Source of the DNA: Miscanthus floridulus
Lineage: Eukaryota > Streptophyta > Magnoliopsida > Poales > Poaceae
Direction of reading: 5' to 3'
Assembly: GCF_019320115.1 (NCBI RefSeq)
Contig: NC_089584.1
Location: 78,001,260-78,065,259 of the forward strand
Length of the DNA: 64,000 nucleotides
Shown here: in pieces, positions 1 through 9,032 of the stretch
Layout of the letters: every line of letters starts with the position of its first letter
Numbering within the stretch: the first letter of the stretch is position 1
Notes under the pieces: model-generated
Seen by the model: the letters and a program-made list of their open reading frames with translations, nothing else
What the model was told of the DNA's origin: nothing
Database searches by the model: none
Made by a program: the position numbers and the translations under genes

Positions 1-346
1 TCAACCCGTAGAGAGCACTTCATCCTTGCACAGATCAAGGGGGAGCTACACCCTTGCGCGGGTGCTCCAACAAGGACTAGTGGGGAGTGGCGACTCTCCG
101 ATACCTCGGCAAAACATTACCACATTCTTTCCTCTCCATTTACTTTGAGCATTTACTTTGTGCAATTCAATTCATGTCTTTACATTCTTAGAATTGCCAT
201 GCTAGAGTAGGATTGGAACTTAGGTTGCAAGTCTTTTGTGGGGTAGAACAATTAGAAACACTTTCTAGGCACAAGGGGTTAATTGGGCTAACCATAGGAC
301 TTAGCCCAATTCAACCCCCCCCCTCTTGGGCATCTTGATCCTTTCA
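1..346 (-). mobile_element. Copia-type LTR, left part outside window
   Basis: Read on the minus strand, this begins at 346 with TGAAAGGATCAAGATGCCC, followed by a G-rich tract and a GAATTGGGC motif. That is the usual beginning of long copia (SIRE/Maximus-type) LTRs in grasses. The sequence runs off the left edge, so its other end, its internal region and its target duplication cannot be checked. The 5 bases right of the end are ACGGC. It interrupts the first ORF of gypsy element B at 346/347, so it is younger than B. Confidence 0.6.
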
Positions 347-792
347 ACGGCCATCAAAGCACTCATTTCCACATTGTCGCTCTAAACACATTCTCCACAG
401 CCTTGAACCAAGGCCTGGCCAGCTTCTTGAGTCCAATCAGCATATGTAGGAGCCACTCGGGGAATGGATGTAGCTGGTCCACCCACCAATTCATCTTCGA
501 AACTTTGTGCTATGTCCATAAGCACATCTAGAGTAGCAACTTGCATGGCTTCCCATGGGCTTTGCCCATTAGTCTCGGTGCTCCACCCATGCCACAACGG
601 TCTCATGGGGTTCAGTGGCACCACCAAGGTCACATTGTACCATGGCATAGCTCCAAATGGCACTGTCTGCACCCACGTGTAATAGGGCGCCTCCGGGTAC
701 CCAACTGAGCTTAGCACCCTCCAGAGCAAGGTAGGCGTACCAAACTAGTCCAAAAAGGTGCTGATACAAGGAGGAAACACAGGCGTGGCCAT
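347..792 (-). pseudogene. Accessory ORF0 of gypsy element B, dsRBD-like
   Basis: The ATG at 792 lies directly behind a pyrimidine tract ending in CAG, a good 3' splice site. The frame runs leftwards, with a TAG at codon 16 (745-747) and another TAG at 382-384, and is cut by the copia LTR at 346. It lies about 775 nt from B's LTR end, the same place where element A has its histone-tail ORF, but the protein is unrelated. The residues read as strand (YYTWVQTVP), strand (WYNVTLVVP), strand (LWHGWSTET), then a small-residue helix (SPWEAMQVATLDVLMDI). This is the order of a double-stranded-RNA-binding domain. The domain call is inference from pattern only; no catalytic motif is visible. It could equally be an uncharacterised grass transposon protein. 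Confidence 0.45.
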
Positions 793-1566
793 CTGTATCA
801 AAAGGGATGCAACCCTCATGAGAGGATTATTTTTCAAGGTAGGCATAAGTTATAAGGGAGGGAGTACTGCAATATGAATGACATGAGTGAATATGATGCA
901 TGCTCGTTCCGTACGTCCTCACAAACCTAAGAAAAGTTAAGTTCTAGCGGAATATACGGTGGCATATGCATGTTCTCTTGAATAGCGGTAACTAGTCGAT
1001 CTACACGGTGCGTTGTTAGTGTACCTACAGAAAATTTCATTGCAGCCCAACCTAACAAGATATAATGCTAACAATGAAAATAGTAAACTAAGATACTCTC
1101 CATATATACAACCCTGGATATATATACTTTGGTATCCAAACAACCCGACAAATATACCCACAATTAAGTACCTTCATATGTACATATATGCAACATGTAA
1201 ATATTCCAGTAACCACAACTAACTCTCTCCTAGACCGATAGTTGGACGGTCATGCTCTCACAACCCACACTTACCTTGGCGTAGAGGCAATTGATCCATA
1301 CATTACCATTCAAGCGAATGACACCCATGCAATAGCACGCCGCATGGACGATGAAATAGAAACAATCACTTTCCCCCCAAGTTAGTAATTATATATAAAA
1401 GTCCTTATGTGGGCTACAAGGGATGTGATCACCAGCATACTATAAAATTTCAGATTTGGAAACACCTATATATAACTATAAGTTGGAAAACCATTTTCAC
1501 AACAAAAGTTTTTGTTTTTAAATACCCTATGACATGTTTAGTGTTGAATCTAGCTCTGATGCCAAC
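793..1566 (-). other. 5' leader of element B with splice donor and PBS
   Basis: Untranslated leader between B's LTR and its ORF0. The primer-binding site is at 1553-1564 (minus TGGCATCAGAGC, close to the initiator-Met tRNA type). A consensus 5' splice site, AAG|GTAAGT, has its first intron base at 1274. The predicted intron is 1274-793 (482 nt). The bases around the donor (CTACGC before; GTGAGAGCATGACCGTCC after) recur in the leader of element A around 7545, so the donor is shared between the two families. Confidence 0.6.
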
Positions 1567-2738
1567 TGTCATAGAACCGTCTAATTTATAAGAGCACGAG
1601 TACAAAAACGATCACCGAAACAATCAAATTCTCGCACTTGAGCCCATATAAACCCGGTAGTCAACTGAAACCATGAAGGATTTCAAACCAACTTGCATAC
1701 AACCAAGATCACAGTAATTCAACATAACACATCACACGTTACAACATTTCACAAACAGTTTGTAGATAGATTACAACACATCAGAGTCATAGTTATTACA
1801 ACCAAGTCTTGTAAAGTAGCGGAAGCAAATAGTTTAACTCACACACATGAGTTCAAATACAAGTGCCGGCTTGCCGATCACACCCCACAAAAGCATTTGG
1901 ATAAGATAAACAGAGATCATGCCCGTGATCTAGTCTTCATCACCCACCGGGTGGAGACAATACTTACAGAAGCCCTAATAAAGAAGGTCATCTGCAACAA
2001 GAGGGAATAAACCCAGAGTACAAGAATGTACTCAGCTAGACTTATCCATCAGAAACCAAAACAATTGACACCAAGGATCATGCATAGCTTAATTTAGTGG
2101 ATCTAGCTGACACTTTCTTTTTGCGAAAAAGCATAAGTAGTAATGATCAACTCTTAACTTGAGCTAGCAGTGACTTTTAGCCATTAACCTATCATCTATA
2201 TTGGCACTTGTACTAAGCAATCACTTGATTAAGATGCAAACATTATTAACCATAGTAGGTATAAACTGTGGCAACATTATCATCATTCTCCATTTAACCA
2301 TATTGTTAAATTAAGTGAATCTACGTTGCCGCTGCTCAGTCAAGTTCTCACTATCTAGGAGAGACGATGATTTGAATCGATTCCTATCCAGTTGGAGGGG
2401 TATTCCTAACACAAACCCTACTTCCCCTGTCATGGTCGCAAACAAGTCACCTTTGGTATAATTCAGGAGTCACGGGTACGATCAGTGCCGCAAAACCAGA
2501 GAACCACTCTGCCATGAGTGTTCGGTGACTTAACCCGCCCTTGGGCTTACGCCAATAGTTCTCCGCACATCCTTACTGCCATCCAGATTGCGACCAACTA
2601 TTTGTGACCCTAGCCTGAATCAAGCTACTAGGCTTTGCGGTCAGAATGACTTATCCGGCTAGCTAAGTGTTAAGCTACGTTCAACATGACATGAGGATGT
2701 ACAGCGTATCAGTCCTTAAACGACACAGACGGAGTCAC
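1567..2738 (-). repeat. Element B 5' LTR, distal part
   Basis: On the minus strand this is the last quarter of an LTR ending ...GACA at 1567, followed by a primer-binding site. It is clearly related to 6100-7283 of element A in inverse orientation: both share the GCTGAGTAC / TGTACTC motif region and the CGGTGATCGTTTTTGTAC-type end. The other part of the same LTR lies at 17824-21342. Element A is inserted between them, and joining the halves at GTCAC restores a continuous LTR. Confidence 0.8.
2734..2738. repeat. Target site duplication GTCAC, left of element A
   Basis: GTCAC directly precedes the TGTAACACCC start of A's 5' LTR. The same five bases follow the CA end of its 3' LTR at 17819-17823. 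This fixes both element borders and shows a single intact insertion. Confidence 0.95.
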
Positions 2739-5700
2739 TGTAACACCCTAGGTGTTTGGCTTCTACTAATTGCATGTCATTTCATAAACATGTGCATTAT
2801 CCATGTCATCATGCCATTATCATTGAAACATTTCATTGCAACATTGGGTAAATTGCTTGTTTTGATTGTTTCATCACATGTGATCAATTGAAATGGTATA
2901 ACAATTTTGTAAAATGGTTGATCATGGTCTATTACACCTTAACTACACTTAGGTTACTTGTTTGGACATTGTTCATGTAGATCAAAATGACCAAAATGCC
3001 CTTGATTGCATGTTTGACTTGAATTGACCCTAGGAGTGTCATAGTTTGACTATTTAAAAAGTCCAACTTGGAAGCTTTGCATGGCTGTACACTCTTTACA
3101 AAAGTTGTAGCTAATTTAGCAAGGAACAAAAGTTGTTTTATGGTCAACTCATGAAAAGGTCTAGAACATGGTCAAACATGGCCCACAAGTCAGAAGTACA
3201 TGCTGATTTCATATTCAGCAAATTTTTCTAAGTCCTAAAGTGTAGTACAGTTTCGTGTACACATGTTTGGAGCCATGTATCTCCCTAACCGAGCCAAACC
3301 AGCTTGAGCTCCAGTGGAAAGAGTTGTAGTTAACGTGTAGATGAGCAACTTTGTTAACTATGGCATGGTCTAGATCACCACGGATTAGGAGTTGATGATC
3401 GTCGAATATGTGCTGTCAGTCATCGTCGATAAACACTGAATCGCGTTTGTTTTCAGAAAACGGTCAGTCGCCGTGGCCGACCGGCTCAGAGGCTCGACGT
3501 CGCATGTCCGCCACTCATCGCCGGACTCCTGCTCGCGCTGGCCATGCGCCGGGCGCATCCTGGCGTCGCAGCCACGCCTTGAAGCCACCTCGCGCCTGTC
3601 CGAACGCACTCGCCTTTCCCATTTCGCATTCCTCGCCTTCCACCGTGCGCTGCAAGAGAGCACCGCCGTCCGCCATTGCTCCGCCTTGGCCCCGCTCGCT
3701 CACCACCGCGAAAGCGCATCACCCTGTTCATCAGCAGCTGCGCCGTGACCTACTCCAACTCCTCCACCTCACAGCTACGTCATTTAGGCTTGGGTAAGGT
3801 CGCTGTGACCTTTCTGACACCGCTGCGCCATGGCCGCACCGGTGACCTCACTGTGGTCAGCACGGCACCGTTCCCATCCTCCATTCTTAGCTCGCGTTTA
3901 GCATTCTTCATCACGAGTAGCTGCTTGGGTGTAAATGCCATCACCAGTGCCGGTCCAGCCGCACCGGGACACGGCCGAGCGCCGCCGTGCGCCATGGCCG
4001 ATTCGCCGTGCGCCGCGGCCGGAGCGCTTAGGGACCACTAGAGCTTCGGCTTGGTAGGGAAATCAACGCGTGGGGGCTAGGGAAGCACGCCGGTGCTATT
4101 CGTTTCGCCGGGAGGGTTCGCCGTCGGCGAGTTCCCTCGTCGCCGCGCCGGCGGAACCGTCTCCCCTGTCTTCGTCTCGCTGACGGGTGGGGTCAGCTGA
4201 CGCTCGGGCCCCGCACGTCAGTCGCCAAGCTCAGGCGGGATCCGGCTTGGGCTGAGCCGCGTCTTGGGCCGCGCCAGCGTTGTTCGCGGGCCGCTGTTCC
4301 TTCGGGCCGGCCCAACTGTGGCTGAGTTTTGTTTCCTTATTTATTTTGTTTTATTATTTCACAGATTTGTATTGATATTCAAAAATTTGTATTTCTTAGT
4401 ATATAGATCCAAATGCCATGGTTCTAATTTTGTTGAGTTCCTAGTATTGTCTAGTATTTAACAAAAATAGTATATGAGCACATGTTTTAGAAAAATAGGG
4501 TGAATTAAATAGGAGTTTGAAATGTGTTTTTAGAAGCACGCAAACTTGTTTGAATTTTATCTTGAGTTTCTGTGGCCCAAAAATTATGAAATTTTGTGGA
4601 TCCTCTATTTTGGTTTAGTAGAGTCTCTGGTTAAAATTTTAGAGCTAGTGCATGTGTAGTTTTTAAGTTATAGAATTTCCTTTTATTAATGGGTGGATCT
4701 TGTGTGAATTTTCATAATTTTTCTATAGATCCAGTAAAGGTAAAATTTGGTGGGTACTATTCTTATGCTAGAATGATGCTAGGAAAAATGTGAAATCTAT
4801 TTCTTGACACTTTTCATTAGGATTTCTTAATTATGCCATTTTAAGCCAGTATGCCTTATCATTTTTGTGTAGACTGTTATACTTACTCAATGGCTTTGAA
4901 ATTTTTATGATGGTCTATGTGCAGCATGAGATAGCTACTGTAATTTTTGTAGATTTTTATAAATAGTTTTACTATATATTGCTTTAATCACCTAATTAAC
5001 TAGATAAATTAGAAAAGGGTATTAAATAATTTATCTAGAAGTTGACACTATACTTTCTGATGTTTATTAGGTATGCAAAACAAGTTGGTAAACTTGGTTT
5101 GATCAAAGTATGCTTTTGCACAATCATTAAATAATTAAGTTAGTAACCCCGTCATTCTGGACAGATTCTAGGTTTGCTGGAAATTGATTTAGTTAACATA
5201 AGAATCATGCTTTGATGTTTACAAATGTTTTGTAGAGAATTTCATAAGCTTTCCAGAATGTCCTCATGCAAGTCATTTGGAATTGTAGAACTTTAGTTGT
5301 GATTTAATTAAGGGACTACTTGTATGCATATGAAACTTAAATGTTAAATTATGTATACCTTTATTATTTCTAAGTTGTGGTAATGTTCCTAGGTGTTAGG
5401 CCTTTAACTGAAGATGAGCATCTTTATCTTAGGTTATGCAAGTTAGGTAAGTTGATCTTGTCTTTAAGTTAAGTAGATACATGCTTAAAGTGATTTGAAT
5501 AGAGCCAATTACTCGGTAAACGAGTGTCCAGTGATACTTTCGTAAACACTCACTGTGATTCATTCATCATGAGCATCATGTCATTCCTTATGCATCCATG
5601 ATATTTATATTTTGCATCGGCATGCAATAGGTGTACTGGAAGGAGTAACCCTGCTGGAATTCGAGGAACTGAGCGAGCAGCAGCAGCCGACACCGGAGAT

Positions 5701-7283
5701 TCAGGAGGAGCAGCCTTCAGGAGAAGTGCCAGACGAGGTCGCCGTTGAGTGCTCGGATCACCGTCCTTGCAACTTTGTGAAAGGCAAGCCCCGGAGCATA
5801 TTAAGCCTCCTAATTTCCGAAATGCAGTACAGTATTATTGTTACATATATATATTGTTGCATTAAGTTTAGGTGTTGGATGCAAACACTTGCTGCATTGG
5901 TTACCCAATTCCTTGTCCAGATATTGTTACCCTAAATCCTATGTAGCTCAGGCTCGAGTAGTGCTTAGCCCTGCTTAAACGCGGTAGAAGTCGGGTGATT
6001 TCCTGTCACCTGTGAGATATAGGAATATATATGTGGCACGGTTGGCTATATTTGCTATCGTGGAAAAGAACCAGTCTTAATTTGAAATGAAGACCGGACG
6101 GAGGCTTGCCGGTTTGCAGTGACTCCGTCTGCGTCGCTTAAGGACTGATTCTTGGAGCCTTTCCTGTTCATGTTGAACGCATGCCTCTCTCTTAGTTGGC
6201 TAGGTCTAGAGACCGACCGCGAAGCCGAGTAGCTCAACTCAGGCCGAGAGTCGATAAGTATAAAGTACGCCTCGGAAGGGAGCCGTAGGCGTGAGTCCAA
6301 GGGCAGGTGATTTAAAAGTCCTGATCGTCCTGGCAGAAGGGTAATCCCTAAGAGCGCTGGCGCTGATCGAACCCGCGAATTTGGTTCCTGAGTTGTACCA
6401 AAGGTAACCCACGGCTACCCTTGCTAAGTATGCCAGGGTGAGAGTTAGGAATACCCCCTCAGCTGAGTTGTAATTCGATTCGAATCGCCGTCTCTCCCGG
6501 TTAGTGAGAACTTGACGGGCTTATCTCCAATGTAGATACACTTAATAACATAATGGTTCGGAAATGATGATATGATGATGACAGCCTTATTATACCTGCT
6601 ATGGTTAATATTGTTTGCTCCTAATAAGTGAGTGCTCTAGTACAGGTGCTAATCTAGTGGACAGGTAAATAATGATAAGCTTGATGCTAATTTTAAATTG
6701 GTTACTATAATCTTAAGCTCTTTTATGCAACTGTGTCAAGCTAGCCCACCTGAAAAGCCTTGCATGATCCTTGGTGTCTTTATTTCTGTTTTTGTCGGAT
6801 AAGTCTAGCTGAGTACCTTCTTGTACTCAGGGTTTATCTCCCACCTGTTGCAGATGACCAGTTCTACTTTGGTTGCTACAAGTACTGCCTTCTCCCAGCA
6901 GGGATGAAGACTGGACCGTTGGGCGCGGTCTCTACTAGTTCTCGTACCTGATAATGCTTTTGTGGGACATGACTCAGACTTGGCAATGTATTTGAAAACC
7001 TTGATGTTTTGTACTAAACTATGTTGCTTCCGCACACTCAAACTTGGTTTGTAATATTCTAATTCAACTCTGATGGATGTAATCCGAATGCTACTTGTGA
7101 AATGTTGTAACAGATGATGTGTTGTGTTGAATCATTACGATCTTGGTTTGTATATCGAGAGTTGGTTGAAATCCTTCGTGATTTCTGGACTACCGGGATT
7201 ATGGGAGCTTAAGTATAGGAATTTGATCGCTTCGGTGATTGTTTTTGTACTTATGTTCTTATGATTTTGTCGGTTCTGTTACA
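2739..7283 (+). repeat. Element A 5' LTR
   Basis: Starts TGTAACACCCTAGG and ends TCTGTTACA before the primer site. It is 4545 bp, long for a plant gypsy LTR. The base composition is uneven: 3470-4330 is very GC-rich, with several overlapping ORFs of low credibility, while 4330-5600 is AT-rich. The 156 bp around 4075-4235 are missing from the 3' LTR. A conserved small ORF lies at 5612-5935. Confidence 0.95.
5612..5935 (+). other. Conserved small ORF inside the LTR (5' copy)
   Basis: A reading frame of about 107 codons within the LTR. Its first 65 codons (GVTLLEF, an acidic Gln/Glu-rich stretch, then DHRP, KGKP, SILSL) recur in the LTR of the different element B at 18078-18326 with an in-frame 12-nt length difference. 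In A the frame lacks an ATG (it opens at TTG), and the conserved part starts right after ATGCAATAG, which could be a 3' splice site. It may therefore be an exon rather than a free ORF. I do not recognise the peptide. It may have no function. Confidence 0.35.
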
Positions 7284-7285
7284 GC

Positions 7286-7297
7286 TGGCATCAGAGC
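7286..7297 (+). other. Primer-binding site of element A
   Basis: TGGCATCAGAGC starts two bases after the LTR end. It matches the common initiator-Met tRNA primer site TGGTATCAGAGC with one mismatch, as in element B. Confidence 0.85.
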
Positions 7298-7544
7298 AAG
7301 ATTTGACACTAAACACATCATTTGTGTATTTAAAACAAAAGTATTTGTGAAAATCCTAAATTAAATACTAAGTATTGCCAGTGGTCATATCCCTTATGCC
7401 CAAATAAGGACTCTTAGGTGGCTTATTAAAGTACTAACTTGGGGGTTCCTGCTTGTTTCTGTTTCGTCGTCCATACGGCGTGCTATTGTATGGATGCCAT
7501 CCGCTTGGGTGGTAATGTATGGATCAAAATACCTCTACGCTCTG

Positions 7545-8037
7545 GTAAGTGTGAGTTGTGAGAGCATGACCGTCCAACCGTCGGTCTAGGGGAGAGTAGT
7601 TGTGGTTGCTCGCATACTTACATGTTTAATCATGTATCTATGAGAGTACTTAATTATGGGTATCTCTAACGGGTAGCTGTGATACTAGAGTATATGCATC
7701 AGGGAATGTATGTATGAAAGTATTTAGTTTACTGCTTGTTTTCTATGCTTTTTGGGAAATTATTGGGCTGAAATGAAATTTTCTACAGGTACACTAACAA
7801 CATATCGTTATAGATCGACTAGCTACCGTCTACGAGAGAACGTATGTATGCCACCGTATATTTTGCTAGCCTTTAAATTTTCTAGGTTTGTGAGGACGTA
7901 CGGATCGTGCATGCATCATGTTCAAGCATACATGGCATTTCTTGCATTACTCCCTCCTTTAAAAGTGATTGTCCCGACTAATTAAATCTCGTATCCCTTA
8001 AATGATTCTCCCCTTATGTTGTAACTTTTTGCTATAG
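7545..8037 (+). other. Predicted leader intron upstream of ORF0
   Basis: A consensus 5' splice site CTG|GTAAGT stands at 7544/7545, and a pyrimidine-rich 3' splice site, TTTTTGCTATAG, ends at 8037, directly before the ORF0 ATG. The predicted intron is 493 nt. The same donor could join 9032/9033, whose tract CCTTTTGCAG directly precedes the gag ATG (intron of 1488 nt, removing ORF0). The donor is conserved in element B. No transcript evidence is available here. Confidence 0.55.
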
Positions 8038-8619
8038 ATGGCGCGCACGAAACGCACTGCTCGCAAGTCCGCTGGAGGTAGGGCGCCTCGTCACCGTTTA
8101 GCTCCTCGTGAGCCCCGCCCTGAGCCTACTGAGGTGGAAAGGCTGAGGGTAGAGCTGGCTCAGGTGACTGCTGAAAGGACTGCAGTTCAGCAGCGTTTGG
8201 AGCAAGTCACGCAGGAACGGGATCAAGAGAACCTGGAGGTTCAGAGGTTGACAGTTGCTCACCGCAACTGTGAGCATATGTTGGTTCACATGCTGAACCA
8301 ACGGAATGAAGCCTGGCACGAGGAGAATGTGTTGAGAGCAAGGCAGATTGAGCTAGAGCAGCAGTTGGCGACTGCAGAAGAGTACAATGACAATCTCCAT
8401 GAGGAGGTTCACCTACTGCACAATCAACTTCACCCTATCCTGCCACCTGATGAGGATGAGATGGGTTCTGGTGTCATCATGGCTGAAGGTGATGATGACA
8501 TGGAAGTCAATGGACCTAAGGACGCTCCACCTGATGAGGAGGAAGATGAGGAGTTAGAGCCTCCTAGTGATGAAGATGGAGGAGAGATCCTCGACACTGA
8601 CTCCGAGGATGATGCGTAG
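8038..8619 (+). CDS. ORF0: histone H3-tail mimic, coiled coil, acidic tail
   Basis: An intact 193-codon ORF between the leader and gag. After the initiator Met it reads ARTKRTARKSAGGRAPR, aligning without gaps to the H3 tail and matching about 17 of the first 26 positions. R2, T3, K4, T6, R8, K9, S10, G12, G13 and R17 are kept; H3 positions K14, K18, K23 and K27 are R, H, R and P. Residues 32 to about 135 form a Leu/Gln/Glu-rich coiled coil. Residues 138-193 are strongly acidic (DEEEDEELEPPSDEDGG). There is no histone fold, so it is not a histone gene. Inference: a substrate or bait for H3K4/H3K9 readers or writers, with a multimerising stem and a chaperone-like acidic end. It has no nonsense codon although gag-pol next door has six. 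The ATG follows a 3' splice site. I do not know a name for it. Confidence 0.85.
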   Translation: MARTKRTARKSAGGRAPRHRLAPREPRPEPTEVERLRVELAQVTAERTAVQQRLEQVTQERDQENLEVQRLTVAHRNCEHMLVHMLNQRNEAWHEENVLRARQIELEQQLATAEEYNDNLHEEVHLLHNQLHPILPPDEDEMGSGVIMAEGDDDMEVNGPKDAPPDEEEDEELEPPSDEDGGEILDTDSEDDA

Positions 8620-9032
8620 TTTAGCTTACTACTGAGCTAATGCGCTAGATCTAGTCTTTTGTTGATCCTCATGCATGAACGAGTAACTTTGTAGCAAGTT
8701 AATCGTTGGGATGTAATATCGAACCCTATGTTACCTTTGATGTAAGTTGGAACCACTATGGCTTGGATGTAACCTATCAAATGTATTATGCTCCACGTAT
8801 GTGAGCATTTGATGAATTTCGCCTTTGCGGTCTATGGATCTCGTTGTTGGTTAAGTTCATCGCATTTATATGTCAATTGATGCGCTTGATGAGTTGGGTG
8901 ATTGTGATGAATGATTGTGCCTCTATTGATTATTAAATGCATTCCCTCTAATGGACTCAGTTTGGCATAATTATACAGTTCATCTACAAAAATTTCCACA
9001 TCGTCAGTGCTCATTGGCTATACCTTTTGCAG
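8620..9032 (+). other. Spacer between ORF0 and gag, with splice acceptor
   Basis: 413 nt without a credible ORF. It ends in a pyrimidine-rich tract and CAG at 9032, directly before the gag ATG. This would allow gag-pol to be made from an RNA in which ORF0 is spliced out. Nothing else is recognised in it. Confidence 0.5.

Noticed and set aside
3385..4041. Several overlapping ORFs on both strands in the GC-rich part of element A's LTR (repeated at 14076-14732)
   Set aside because: Frames on both strands overlap and reflect base composition. No domain is visible, and the corresponding GC-rich part of B's LTR does not keep them.
8038..8619. A host histone H3 gene
   Set aside because: Only the first 26 or so residues resemble H3. 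The histone fold is absent, coiled coil and acidic sequence follow, and the ORF lies between leader and gag of a complete retrotransposon.
9027..9032. Gag start at the TTG at 9027
   Set aside because: The ATG at 9033 is directly behind a strong splice acceptor and begins the conserved reading; TTG gives no advantage.
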